Numbered from the stretch's first letter, positions 28,235 through 36,621 are shown. The stretch: 64,000 nucleotides of DNA from CAYUVF01 sp964448045 (GCA_964448045.1 CAYUVF010000016.1:1-64000), one strand, 5' to 3'. Notes: generated by a model not told the origin, from the sequence alone. Made by a program: numbers and translations.

Positions 28235-28978
28235 TCACGTATCGAGTTGTTCGAGCGGTTTGCGCTGGGCCTGGATGAACCTGCTGACGAAGTCTTCCGC
28301 CGGGGCGTGCACGAGGTCGTGCATGGTGCCGGTCTGGACGATCTGCCCCTGCCGGAGGAGCACGATCCGGTCGCCGAAGTAGCCGGCTTCGCCGATGTCG
28401 TGGGTCACGAGGACCACCGTTTTGTTGAGCTGGCGGAAGATGCGGCGGAGGTCGGCCTGCAGGTCGGCGCGGATCATGGGGTCGAGGGCGCCGAGGGGTT
28501 CGTCGAGCAGCAGCACGTCGGGGTCGAGCATGAGCGCGCGCATCAGGCTGATGCGCTGGCGTTGGCCGCCGGAGAGCTGCTGGGGGCGCGGGTTGAGGCG
28601 GTCGGGGTGGAGCTGGACGAGCTCGGTGAGCTTGGCGATGCGCTCGTCCACGCGGGCGTCGCTCCAGCCGAGGTGCCGCGCCAGCAGGGCGACGTTCTCG
28701 CGCGCCGAGAGGTGCGGGAAGAGCCCGCCCTCCTGTATCACGTAGCCCATCCGATGGCGCAGCGACTGGAGGTTGGAGCGGGCGAGCGGCGTCCCGTCGA
28801 AGCGCACCGTTCCCCGATCCGGGGTGATGAGGCCGATCATCAGGCGCAGCAGCGTCGATTTGCCGCTGCCGCTGGGGCCGATCAGTACCGTGGTCTGGTG
28901 TCTGGGGGCGTCGAGCGAGAGCGGGGCGACAGCCTGCGTCGAGCCGAATCGCTTCGCCACCTGATCAAGCTGGATCAT
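28235..28978 (-). CDS. Osmoprotectant ABC transporter ATP-binding protein
   Basis: A 247-residue ATPase with Walker A GPSGSGKSTLL, signature LSGGQRQRISLMRAL, Walker B LLLDEPLGALD and the switch His in VLVTHDIGEA. It lacks the CBS domains of OpuA/ProV, as in the shorter OpuCA-like homologues. It pairs with the downstream fused binding-protein/permease. The frame opens with a TTG at 28996; I prefer the ATG at 28978 (MIQLDQVAKRFG). Confidence 0.92.
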   Translation of the reverse strand: MIQLDQVAKRFGSTQAVAPLSLDAPRHQTTVLIGPSGSGKSTLLRLMIGLITPDRGTVRFDGTPLARSNLQSLRHRMGYVIQEGGLFPHLSARENVALLARHLGWSDARVDERIAKLTELVQLHPDRLNPRPQQLSGGQRQRISLMRALMLDPDVLLLDEPLGALDPMIRADLQADLRRIFRQLNKTVVLVTHDIGEAGYFGDRIVLLRQGQIVQTGTMHDLVHAPAEDFVSRFIQAQRKPLEQLDT

Positions 28979-29080
28979 AGAGGAGGGAGCGCTCAATAAA
29001 GGCGAAAGGAGCGGTACATGAAAAAGACGTGAGGTCGCTTAGATCCGCTATACGAGCCGATTGAGCCCGGATCTTAGAAG

Positions 29081-29111
29081 TTGACGCTGCGTGGTATCCA
29101 ACCTACATTGG
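29081..29111 (+). promoter_or_regulatory. Candidate Bacteroidota-type promoter of tRNA-Thr
   Basis: TTG at 29081-29083 and TACATTGG at 29104-29111 are separated by 20 bases, close to the Bacteroidota TTTG-N19-TAnnTTTG pattern. The mature tRNA starts 16 bases later. Confidence 0.45.
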
Positions 29112-29126
29112 GACGTCGCCAAATCA

Positions 29127-29199
29127 GCCAACGTAGCTCAGCTGGTAGAGCAGTCCCCTCGTAAGGGACAGGCCGTCGGTTCGAGTCCGACCGTTGGCT
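29127..29199 (+). tRNA. tRNA-Thr (anticodon CGT)
   Basis: A complete cloverleaf. The acceptor GCCAACG pairs with CGTTGGC (29192-29198), with discriminator T at 29199. The anticodon stem GTCCC/GGGAC encloses the loop CTCGTAA, giving anticodon CGT, which reads ACG threonine codons. The T arm GTCGG-TTCGAGT-CCGAC is perfect. CCA is not encoded. Confidence 0.97.
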
Positions 29200-29203
29200 C
29201 CGG

Positions 29204-29236
29204 CCCCGCAATCGCTACTGCGGTTGTGGGGTTTTT
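29204..29236 (+). terminator. Rho-independent terminator after tRNA-Thr
   Basis: A 12-bp stem (29204-29215 with 29220-29231, including G-T wobbles), loop TACT, and five T at 29232-29236. It starts 5 bases after the tRNA. Confidence 0.9.
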
Positions 29237-29361
29237 GCGTTCAGAGTGGAATGTCGAATCAAAGTTGAAAATACAGCTTCGCATCGCGATCTTAGGAGCA
29301 GATCAGCGGGCCGATGGGCCCGACTGTACATCCGGCGGTATAAATTGAATGCGAGGGTAGT

Positions 29362-29454
29362 ATGAACCGGAGAGTCCGAAAACAAATTTTGATTGCCTTG
29401 GGCGTCTTGGCCGGTTTTGTGGGGCTGATGGTTCTAATCAGCCAGCTTGCCTAA
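29362..29454 (+). CDS. Predicted 30-residue membrane microprotein
   Basis: ATG at 29362 to TAA at 29454. The product starts with a basic MNRRVRKQ, followed by a single hydrophobic helix (residues 9-27) and a short LISQLA tail: a classic single-pass small membrane protein. GAGGG precedes the ATG by about 5 bases. It sits between the tRNA terminator and the DUF481 gene, 38 bases before the latter, and could be co-transcribed with it. No family is recognised, and it could be chance, but topology and ribosome-binding site both support it. Confidence 0.55.
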   Translation: MNRRVRKQILIALGVLAGFVGLMVLISQLA

Positions 29455-29492
29455 GTTCACGCTGTGTCTATTCCTACCGAGGAGCCTCGCCG

Positions 29493-30269
29493 ATGAGCCT
29501 ACGGGCCGTTTGTGTCGTTTTGGTTGCGCTGCTGAGCAGTGCGGTTTCCGTGACGCCGGCGCATGGGCAGGTCAATACCGAGAAGATGCGCGCCTTCGAA
29601 GTCGATGGCTTTGCAACGACCCTTGGAGGGGACGTGGCCGTCGAATCGGGGAATGCCGATTTGTTTGAGGTCGGAATCGGAACGCGCTTTGACTACCGGA
29701 CGGGGCCGCATTATCTGTTTCTGATTGGCCGCGTGCGATACGGCGAAGAGGGCGGAGCGACGTTCAAAAACCAGTCGTTTGCGCACCTGCGGTACAATCG
29801 GGAGCTCATCCCGTGGCTTGTGGCGGAAACGTTCACCCAGCTCCAACAGGATGCGTTCAAGTTGCTACGGTTGCGCGTGCTCGTGGGTAGCGGCATCCGA
29901 TTCCGCTACGTTGATACCGATCGCATCGGGCTCTATCAGGGTACGACGCTGATGTATGAATACGAAACCCTCGACGCTGGAAAGGTGGGAACGCATCCGG
30001 CGACGCAATCGGTCGGGCGTTGGAGCAACTACGTTAATGTTCGCCTCCGGCTGACGGAGAAGACCTCCATCATCAACACGGTCTACGTCCAGCCGCGCCT
30101 CGATGCGTTTGACGACATCCGCATTCTGGATGAAGCTGCGCTGGCAGTGGCGCTGACCAAGCACGTCACGCTCCAGACGAGCTTCAGTCTCAGCTATGAC
30201 AGCCGCCCCCCGGGGGCAGTGGAATCGCTCGATGTGGCGGTGCGCAATGGGATTGAGGTTTCCTTTTAG
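29493..30269 (+). CDS. DUF481-family outer-membrane beta-barrel protein
   Basis: A 258-residue protein with a signal peptide (cleavage after AHGQ, about residue 26) and alternating beta-strands ending in VRNGIEVSF, with a terminal Phe typical of outer-membrane barrels. Strand patterns such as HLRYNRELIPWLVAETFTQ and GSGIRFRY match DUF481 (YdiY-like) proteins. Function is unknown. Its 3' end faces the DUF971 gene, 20 bases away. Confidence 0.85.
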   Translation: MSLRAVCVVLVALLSSAVSVTPAHGQVNTEKMRAFEVDGFATTLGGDVAVESGNADLFEVGIGTRFDYRTGPHYLFLIGRVRYGEEGGATFKNQSFAHLRYNRELIPWLVAETFTQLQQDAFKLLRLRVLVGSGIRFRYVDTDRIGLYQGTTLMYEYETLDAGKVGTHPATQSVGRWSNYVNVRLRLTEKTSIINTVYVQPRLDAFDDIRILDEAALAVALTKHVTLQTSFSLSYDSRPPGAVESLDVAVRNGIEVSF

Positions 30270-30289
30270 AGGGGGCTTTCCCGTGTGAA

Positions 30290-30619
30290 TCAGGGGCGGG
30301 CCTCGTCGAGTGCGCGGAGGCGCTTCCAGGCGTAAATGCCGTCGTTGTGGCCGTCATCCCAGGTAATGCGCAGGCCATAGCTGCCCACCGTCTCGACGCG
30401 CACCTCGGTCCACTCGCGGTGCGGATCGGCATCGAGCCCTTCTGCTGCGGCCTCCAGATCGTATCCCGTAGTGTGCCCGCCACGGCAGTTGGCGCAGGGG
30501 CAGGCCCGGCGGAGGCCATCCATCGGGTAGACCGAGCGGTGATCGTCGGCCCAGGCGATGGTGATCTGCTGAGCGGAGGTGTCAACGGACACTTGGGTGG
30601 GAGTGGTTGAATCGGCCAT
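30290..30619 (-). CDS. DUF971 domain protein
   Basis: A 109-residue DUF971 protein (the domain also found at the N terminus of gamma-butyrobetaine hydroxylases). It has a conserved CPCANC cluster near 40-45 and VGSYGLRITWDDGHNDGIY. The three cysteines with a downstream His suggest metal binding. DUF971 proteins are often linked to iron-sulfur biogenesis genes, but no such neighbour is present here. Confidence 0.9.
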   Translation of the reverse strand: MADSTTPTQVSVDTSAQQITIAWADDHRSVYPMDGLRRACPCANCRGGHTTGYDLEAAAEGLDADPHREWTEVRVETVGSYGLRITWDDGHNDGIYAWKRLRALDEARP

Positions 30620-30672
30620 GGGGAGGAAGTCTGCAGGGGCGGGCGGGGCAGAGGCGCGCCGGGACCAGACGC

Positions 30673-30706
30673 AAAAACGCCGGCCCCGAAATCCGGAGCC
30701 GGCGTT
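30673..30706 (-). terminator. Terminator of the ECF sigma factor gene
   Basis: On the minus strand, AACGCCGGC and GCCGGCGTT (30676-30684 and 30698-30706) form a 9-bp stem followed by a T run (30673-30677). It lies about 25 bases after the sigma gene stop. Confidence 0.85.
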
Positions 30707-30730
30707 GGATTGCCTTCGTGCTACAGTGGA

Positions 30731-31381
30731 TTATTCCGCTTGCTGAAAGGGGTACACGTCTTTCAGGAGCGCCTGGAGCTTGGTCCGGCCGCGGTTGATG
30801 CGGCTCTTGACCGTGCCCATCGGAAGGCCGGTGATCTCGGCGATCTCGTCGTAGGCGAGCTGCTGGATATCGCGCAGCACCACGACTTCGCGGAAGGCCG
30901 GCGGAATCTCATTCATTGCTTCCTGAATGTACCGGTCCTGAATCGTGCTCTCCGCATGCCGATCCGGGGAGAACGACTCATCCGGGATCTCCATCTCATA
31001 CTCTTCGTTGTCCCGGTTCACCGACTGGATGGACTGCATCCGGCGGCGCTTACGCTTCCGGTATTCGGACCGGGCCAAGTTCCCGGCGATCGTATAAAGC
31101 CAAGTCGAGAACTTCGCGATGCGCCGGTAGGAGTGCCGGTTGCGGTGGACACGTAAGAACGTTTCCTGCAACAGGTCCTCACACCGCTTCTTGTCACCCA
31201 AGAACCGATAGAGATACTGCATGAGCCGGTCGGAATACCGATCGACCAAGATGTTGAAGGCCTCCACGGTCCCAGCCTGAAACTGAGACATGAGGTCCTC
31301 ATCGCTCATTTCTTGCAGCGCTTCGTACTGATTAAACGCCTTATTATCCTTCTTCTTTTTAACTACGGTCTCCTTCGCCAT
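30731..31381 (-). CDS. ECF-family RNA polymerase sigma factor
   Basis: A 216-residue RpoE/SigW-like sigma factor. After a Lys-rich N terminus (MAKETVVKKKKDNK), region 2 includes FNILVDRYSDRLMQYLYRFL, DLLQETFLRVHRNRHSY and STWLYTIAGNLARSEYRKRK. Region 4 includes IPPAFREVVVLRDIQQLAYD and MGTVKSRINRGRTKLQ. The ATG at 31381 starts the conserved form; the frame opens to 31474. No anti-sigma gene is adjacent. It has its own terminator and a long upstream region, suggesting independent control. Confidence 0.95.
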   Translation of the reverse strand: MAKETVVKKKKDNKAFNQYEALQEMSDEDLMSQFQAGTVEAFNILVDRYSDRLMQYLYRFLGDKKRCEDLLQETFLRVHRNRHSYRRIAKFSTWLYTIAGNLARSEYRKRKRRRMQSIQSVNRDNEEYEMEIPDESFSPDRHAESTIQDRYIQEAMNEIPPAFREVVVLRDIQQLAYDEIAEITGLPMGTVKSRINRGRTKLQALLKDVYPFQQAE

Positions 31382-31760
31382 ATAGGATCGATTGCTGCTA
31401 CGTGATGTCGTGCGAGGATGGACGGCGCTCAATTTGATGCACCTCAATGTCAACAAAAGACATCCAAGGTGCAAATCGGAATTTGTTACGAATCCGGCAA
31501 GTCGCCGCTATGTTCCCAACGAGTTATCATGGACGTTTATTGTGCTACAAATTGCAAGCCATCCACCCAAAACCCCTGAATCTTCATTAAGGGTGCAGGA
31601 ACCGCTCCATTTCTCCGTCAGAACGGCGGTGGGCCCGCCGGGACGGCATGCGGCCCGACAGGATGGCAGGCAGGGGATTGGGGGCGGTGGCGTTTCCCGC
31701 CGGGGTTTTCTACTTTAGCAGCACATGTGCATACGTCTTCATCATCAATCGGGTACGGTC
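31382..31760. other. Divergent intergenic region (sigma gene / asparaginase gene)
   Basis: No gene seen. It is AT-richer than its surroundings at about 31440-31600 and should hold two divergent promoters. TACTTTAG at 31711-31718 resembles the Bacteroidota -7 element TAnnTTTG for the rightward gene, but I find no good -33 element at the right spacing. Confidence 0.4.
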
Positions 31761-32840
31761 ATGTTGGGAGTTCGGGGAACGCGCTGGATGGCAGGTCTGC
31801 TGTTTATCATCGCGTGCAGTGTAATGAGTATGGGAACGGCTGAAACAGTTACGGCACAGCCAGCGCCGGGCAAGACGGCAATCGTGATTCACGGGGGCGC
31901 GGGCACGATCCTGCCCGAGAATATGACCCCGGAGCAGGAAGAGGCGTACCGGTCGGCGTTGCAGACAGCGCTCGAAGCCGGCCACGAGGTGTTGCAGCAG
32001 GGCGGCAGTAGCGTCGAGGCCGTGGAGGCGGCGCTCCGCACCATGGAAGATTCGCCGCTCTTCAACGCAGGCAAGGGCGCCGTCTTTACCAGCGAGAACA
32101 CCGTCGAGCTCGACGCTTCGATCATGGACGGCGCGACGCTCAGCGCCGGCGCCCTCACGGGCGTTAAGCACATCCGCAACCCGATCAGTCTTGCGCGGCT
32201 CATCATGGAGGAGTCGGTGCACGTGATGATGGCGCAGGAGGGTGCCGAGGCGTTCGCCGAGCAGCACGGGATAGAAATGGTCGAGAATAGCTACTTCTAC
32301 ACCGAGCGCCGCCGTCAGCAGGCCGAAAAGGCGCGCGGGAACGACAGCGGCGATGCCGACGCGGACTCGGACGACCGCTCGCCCGACCTGCGCCCCGATC
32401 AGGATAAATTCGGGACGGTGGGCGCTGCAGCGCTCGACCAGAACGGCAACCTGGCGGCCGGCACGACCACGGGCGGCATGACAAATAAGCGCTTCGGCCG
32501 CGTGGGCGACTCGCCCATCATCGGGGCGGGGACCTACGCCGATAACGCCTCCTGCGCGGTGTCGGCGACCGGGCATGGCGAATACTTCATCCGCGCCGCC
32601 GTCGCGCATGACATTTGTGCGCGGATGGAGCACGGCGGCATGACGCTGCAGGAAGCGGCCGAGTCTATCATTATGGATAAGCTCCCGCAGATGAGCCCCG
32701 ATGGCGGATCGGGCGGTGTCATCGCGCTCGACCGCGAGGGCAATATCGCTATGCCATTTAACACGCCCGGCATGTATCGCGGCTACATCGACACCGCAGG
32801 CAACACGGTGATTCGCATCTACAAGGAGGAAGACGAGTGA
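31761..32840 (+). CDS. Exported isoaspartyl peptidase/L-asparaginase (Ntn hydrolase)
   Basis: A 359-residue plant-type asparaginase precursor. A signal peptide (to about ETVTAQ) precedes VIHGGAG. The alpha subunit ends at the self-cleavage site, with nucleophile Thr in KFGTVGAAALD; GTTTGGMTNKRFGRVGDSP and ATGHGEYF complete the active site. A D-rich insert (GDADADSDDRS) lies just before the cleavage site. It splits isoaspartyl dipeptides and asparagine in the periplasm. The ATG at 31761 gives the signal peptide; the frame opens at 31725. Confidence 0.93.
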   Translation: MLGVRGTRWMAGLLFIIACSVMSMGTAETVTAQPAPGKTAIVIHGGAGTILPENMTPEQEEAYRSALQTALEAGHEVLQQGGSSVEAVEAALRTMEDSPLFNAGKGAVFTSENTVELDASIMDGATLSAGALTGVKHIRNPISLARLIMEESVHVMMAQEGAEAFAEQHGIEMVENSYFYTERRRQQAEKARGNDSGDADADSDDRSPDLRPDQDKFGTVGAAALDQNGNLAAGTTTGGMTNKRFGRVGDSPIIGAGTYADNASCAVSATGHGEYFIRAAVAHDICARMEHGGMTLQEAAESIIMDKLPQMSPDGGSGGVIALDREGNIAMPFNTPGMYRGYIDTAGNTVIRIYKEEDE

Positions 32841-32950
32841 GCCCAAATCCATGCGAGGCTGTTTGAAATAATGGACAGTTCGGATGGGGCGGGGCATCCG
32901 GGGGGCGCCCTGTTCAGGGCTGGCGGATTGGGAGCGCGATTTGCACGGGA

Positions 32951-33172
32951 ATGACCCACCTGCCCGCCGTGGATTATACGGTGACGCTCGGATACGCCTT
33001 CGAGGCGGGTTTTCTGGAGGTGTTCTACGAAGCCTCGACCGATATCGTAATCGACGATTTGCCCGATCAGACCATCAAGGTCGTCGTCTTTGAGGACGTC
33101 GCCGCCGCCCGCGCATCCCGCGTCGATCTAACCGACTACAACGCCGTCGCCAATCACTTCGGGCTCCAATGA
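32951..33172 (+). CDS. Small hypothetical protein
   Basis: A 73-residue frame with the GC-rich third positions of neighbouring genes, ending 4 bases before the methyltransferase ATG. The product (MTHLPAVDYTVTLGY ... NAVANHFGLQ) is acidic, with no signal peptide or membrane segment. I do not recognise it. It may be a short real gene co-transcribed with the methyltransferase or the remains of a longer gene. Confidence 0.5.
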   Translation: MTHLPAVDYTVTLGYAFEAGFLEVFYEASTDIVIDDLPDQTIKVVVFEDVAAARASRVDLTDYNAVANHFGLQ

Positions 33173-33176
33173 CCCG

Positions 33177-33965
33177 ATGAGTGTGTCAGCCCCTTCTCGA
33201 TGGATCGCGGTCGTTCTGCTTGTCAGCGCGCTGGGATGGACTGCCGCGTCCACCGCCGCCTGTCAGCGGACCGGGTCAAGGACCGATAGCACTTCGTTGG
33301 TTCCGGCCGACACGTCCGATGTCTACACGCGCAAGCCGCCGAGCCGCGACGGCATTGGCAAGGTGTACATGGGCCGCGAGATTTCGGAGGTGATGGGCCA
33401 TCGCGGCGCCTCGTGGCTGGAGCGGCCCGAGCGCGCCGACAACGAGCGTCCCGATCTCGTCGTCGATAGCATGAACCTCGCGCCCTCCGATGTGGTGGCC
33501 GACCTCGGTGCGGGCACTGGCTACTTTACGTTCCGCCTCGCCGATCGGGTGCCCGCAGGCCGCGTCTTCGCCGTCGATATCCAGCCCGAGATGCTCGACA
33601 TCATGCGGCAACGCTTAGAGGAGCAGAACGTCGACAACGTGACGCTCGTCCGCGGCGAAATCACCGATCCGCAGCTTCCGTCCGATTCCATCGATGCCGC
33701 GCTGATGGTGGACGCCTACCATGAGTTCTCGCATCCGCGCGAGATGATGCGCAATCTCGTCGAGGCCTTGGTGCCCGGCGGACGCGTTATCCTCATCGAA
33801 TATCGGAATGAGGACCCCAGCATTCCGATCAAGCCGCTTCACAAGATGAGCGAGGCGCAGGTGCGCAAGGAGATGGAGGCGGTGGGGCTGGAGTGGGTCA
33901 ACACGAAAGACATGCTCCCGCGGCAGCACTTCCTCGTCTTTCGCAAGCCGATGACGAATCAGTAG
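33177..33965 (+). CDS. Exported class I SAM-dependent methyltransferase
   Basis: A 262-residue protein with an N-terminal export signal (MSVSAPSRWIAVVLLVSALG) and a lipobox-like STAAC at about residues 25-29. Then comes a complete class I methyltransferase fold: motif I VVADLGAGTGYFTFRLA, acidic loop VFAVDIQPEM, and motif IV-like IDAALMVDAYHEF. The position of the signal would put a SAM enzyme outside the cytoplasm, or anchor it with the catalytic domain inside. The substrate is unknown. The next gene (Smr) follows after 14 bases. Confidence 0.88.
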   Translation: MSVSAPSRWIAVVLLVSALGWTAASTAACQRTGSRTDSTSLVPADTSDVYTRKPPSRDGIGKVYMGREISEVMGHRGASWLERPERADNERPDLVVDSMNLAPSDVVADLGAGTGYFTFRLADRVPAGRVFAVDIQPEMLDIMRQRLEEQNVDNVTLVRGEITDPQLPSDSIDAALMVDAYHEFSHPREMMRNLVEALVPGGRVILIEYRNEDPSIPIKPLHKMSEAQVRKEMEAVGLEWVNTKDMLPRQHFLVFRKPMTNQ

Positions 33966-33979
33966 CCCCTGTATCCCGC

Positions 33980-34264
33980 ATGGACGACGCCACCGAATAT
34001 CCGATCGACGGCGTGCTCGACCTGCACGTCTTCGAGCCGAGCGACATCGGCGACTTGGTGCCCGATTATCTGGAGTTGTCCCGCGAGAAGGGTATCCTGC
34101 GCGTGCGCATCATACACGGCAAGGGAACCGGGACGCTCCGTCGCGGCGTCCACGCCATCCTCGACCGGATGGATATGGTGGGGCGCTACGAGCAAGCAAC
34201 AGATCAAAGCGGATGGGGCGCGACGATTGTGTTTCTTGTCCCCGAGGGCGCCGCTTCGGAGTAG
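33980..34264 (+). CDS. Smr-domain protein
   Basis: A 94-residue stand-alone Smr (small MutS-related) domain: DLHVFEPSDIGDLVPDYLE followed by the hallmark RIIHGKGTGTLRRGV. Smr domains are nucleases or nucleic-acid-binding domains also found at the C terminus of MutS2. The usual DLHG reads DLHV here. The frame opens at 33893, but the ATG at 33980 starts the domain cleanly. Confidence 0.92.
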   Translation: MDDATEYPIDGVLDLHVFEPSDIGDLVPDYLELSREKGILRVRIIHGKGTGTLRRGVHAILDRMDMVGRYEQATDQSGWGATIVFLVPEGAASE

Positions 34265-34375
34265 CGGGAGGCCAATCCATCGGTGAGGTCCCAAGCCGAG
34301 CAGGCCCCCCGGACGACGCCTCCGAGCGGGCCTGTGTGGTTTGGGCGAATCCCGAAAGTGGGCCGTCGAGCTGCC

Positions 34376-35575
34376 TCACATCCGGCCGCGGAGCATGCCG
34401 TTCCAGTACATGCGTGGCAGGCCGTAGGCTTTGAGCGCGTACATGCTGTAGCGCTCGCGGCTCTGGTCGAAGGGGAACGACTCCTGCGGGTTCTTATCGT
34501 AGTCAAACTCGGCGAGGACGAGCTTGCCGTAGCCGGTGACGAGCGGGCACGAGGTGTAGCCGTCGTACACGCCGTTCGTCGGCTTGGTCTCGTTGATCGA
34601 CGCCATCAGGTTGTCGACGAGCACCGGCGCCTGTTTGCGGACGGCCGCGCCCGTTTTCGACGTGGGCAGGTTGCTGTTGTCGCCCAGTGCAAAGACGTTA
34701 TCGTACGTTTGGTGGCGCAGCGTTTCCGGGTCGACATCGACCCAGCCCTCCTCGTCTGAAAGCGGGCTCTCAGCGATGAAATCGGGTGCCGACATCGGCG
34801 GGGTGACGTGGAGCAGGTCGTAGGGCTCCGTGGATTCTTCGCCCGTCTCCAGGTTCTTGAAGACGGCTTCTTTGCTGTCGGGTTTGATCTCGATCAGCTC
34901 CGTCATCAGGTTCACCTCGATGCCCTTCCGATCGACGATCTCATAAAGCGACTTCTCGTACTTCGGCGCGGAGAACAGCTTCCCCTTTGCTTTCATGAAC
35001 GCGATGCGGCTACCCTCGCGCACGCCCTGGCGCCGGAAGGCTTCATCGGCGAGGTACATGATCTTCTGCGGCGCCCCGCCACACTTGACGCCCATCGTGG
35101 GCTCCGTAAAGAAAGCGGTGCCGCCTTTCGGGAAGTTCTGAATGGCGGTCCACGTCGACTCCACCGTGTCGTACGAGTAGTTGCTGACGACGCCGGTGTC
35201 CGGTTTGCCGACGGACTCCGCAAGGCCGGGGATGGCATCCCAGTCGATCTGGATGCCAGCGGCCATCACGAGGTAGTCGTACGTGAACGTGTCACCCCCG
35301 GCGGTGGTGACGCTGTTGTTCTCGGGGTCGAACGTGGCCGCAGCGTCTTGAATCCAGGTGGCTCCCTCGGGGATGAAGTCGCCCTCCTTGCGTTCGCTCT
35401 CTTCCTTCGGGAAAACGCCCCCGCCGATGAGCGTCCACAGCGGCTGGTAGTAGTGGGTATCGGATGGTTCGATGACGCCGACCGTGGGGGCGTCGTCCCG
35501 GGCGCAGAGCTGCGAGGCAACGGTGAGTCCGCCGGTGCCCCCGCCAACGATAAGTACTTGATAGTGCGTGTTCAT
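34376..35575 (-). CDS. sqr: Sulfide:quinone oxidoreductase, SQOR (mitochondrial) type
   Basis: A 399-residue FAD enzyme. It has the Rossmann motif VGGGTGGLT (10-18), the second FAD motif GDNSNLPTSKTGAA (298 on), and both catalytic cysteines, C165 (VKCGGAPQKIMYL) and C343 (GYTSCPLVTGYGK). These stretches closely match human SQOR, including LHVTPPMSAPD and FPFDQSRERYSMY. It oxidises sulfide, passes electrons to quinone and releases persulfide or polysulfide. The C-terminal membrane anchor is short. It lies 41 bases after the DUF1641 gene at the end of a leftward sulfur cluster. Confidence 0.95.
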   Translation of the reverse strand: MNTHYQVLIVGGGTGGLTVASQLCARDDAPTVGVIEPSDTHYYQPLWTLIGGGVFPKEESERKEGDFIPEGATWIQDAAATFDPENNSVTTAGGDTFTYDYLVMAAGIQIDWDAIPGLAESVGKPDTGVVSNYSYDTVESTWTAIQNFPKGGTAFFTEPTMGVKCGGAPQKIMYLADEAFRRQGVREGSRIAFMKAKGKLFSAPKYEKSLYEIVDRKGIEVNLMTELIEIKPDSKEAVFKNLETGEESTEPYDLLHVTPPMSAPDFIAESPLSDEEGWVDVDPETLRHQTYDNVFALGDNSNLPTSKTGAAVRKQAPVLVDNLMASINETKPTNGVYDGYTSCPLVTGYGKLVLAEFDYDKNPQESFPFDQSRERYSMYALKAYGLPRMYWNGMLRGRM

Positions 35576-35616
35576 GGCGCAGTCGCTGGTCTGATGAGAA
35601 AGTGCAAGAGTGCGGA

Positions 35617-36540
35617 TTACTGGCGCATGTGCCGGCCAAAGTGTTTGGCAAACTGCATCACGAAGCCAAGCGCGTGCTGCACGTCTGGGTCGCGCAGGGC
35701 CCCGAGCAGGCCGAAGAAGCCCAGCTGAGGCGTCTGCCCGCGGGCGGCCTCGTCCTGGCTCTGCACGAGCGCGGTGCCCAGGCTACCCACAGCGCGTAGC
35801 GCCTGGGGGTCGAGCACGCCAGAGTCGAGCAGCGCCTGAAACTCATCGGTGCGGAACAGCTCGCCCAGCCGGCCCATCGCACTGAAGGCCTGGCGCAGCG
35901 TCTGCTCCGGATCGTACCCATGCTCGGCTGCGCGGGCGTACTCGGCGTCAACCATGTCGGCGAGCATCGCGATGAAGTCGGGAGCCTGCTCAGCCAGTGC
36001 GGCCAACTGCTCCAACTGATCGGCTTGGTCCATGAGGGCATGGAGCGCTCGGGCCGTTTCGGGCTCGGTGAGCTTTTCGGCCAGCTTCAGCGCCTCGCCA
36101 GCGCGTTCGTCGAGTACCACGCCCCGGTCAGCTGCGCGGGTGAGCGCGTCATCGGCGATGTCGGCGGTCGTGGCCAGCGCCGCTGGCAGCTGATCGGCCA
36201 GATCGGCCAACTGCTCCAGCTGATCGATGCGCTCCATCAGCCGGGTGAGCACTGCGACGGTGCGCGGCTCGGTGAGCTTTTCGGCGAGCTTTAATGCTTC
36301 ACGAGCTCGCTCGTCGAAGACCACCCCGCGATCGGCAGCGCGCGTCAGCTCCTCGTCGATCGTATCGGTGGCGATATTGAGCGCTGCGGGGAGCTGCTCA
36401 TCCAGCTGCTCCACCACGTCGACGGCGCGCTCGATCGTATCCAGCCGATCCAGCAGCCGGTTGAGTTGAGCCGCCGTCTCAGGATCGTCCAGGCGAGCCT
36501 GCAGGGCGGCGGTTCCGTTGGGGGAAGACGATGGGGCCAT
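35617..36540 (-). CDS. DUF1641 protein with internal repeats
   Basis: A 307-residue, largely helical acidic protein. Residues about 15-225 contain tandem units of about 68 residues; the segment EALKLAEKLTEP recurs with exact 68-codon spacing. The C-terminal DUF1641 region (GFFGLLGALRDPDVQHALG) is canonical. DUF1641 proteins are commonly encoded beside sulfide:quinone oxidoreductase or formate dehydrogenase and are suspected to be accessory factors. Here it precedes the sqr gene by 41 bases. Two palindromes lie just upstream. Confidence 0.9.
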   Translation of the reverse strand: MAPSSSPNGTAALQARLDDPETAAQLNRLLDRLDTIERAVDVVEQLDEQLPAALNIATDTIDEELTRAADRGVVFDERAREALKLAEKLTEPRTVAVLTRLMERIDQLEQLADLADQLPAALATTADIADDALTRAADRGVVLDERAGEALKLAEKLTEPETARALHALMDQADQLEQLAALAEQAPDFIAMLADMVDAEYARAAEHGYDPEQTLRQAFSAMGRLGELFRTDEFQALLDSGVLDPQALRAVGSLGTALVQSQDEAARGQTPQLGFFGLLGALRDPDVQHALGFVMQFAKHFGRHMRQ

Positions 36541-36582
36541 GGCTGTACCTTCGGGCTCGGTGCAAGGAGTGCAAAACGGGAT

Positions 36583-36596
36583 TGTAAGCGCTTACA
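36583..36596. promoter_or_regulatory. Perfect 14-bp palindrome upstream of DUF1641-sqr
   Basis: TGTAAGCGCTTACA is a perfect palindrome 43 bases upstream of the DUF1641 start. It fits the general LacI/GalR-family (cre-like) operator form. No such regulator is encoded in the window. Confidence 0.55.
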
Positions 36597-36621
36597 CGAT
36601 TAAAATATAAAATGTATTACC

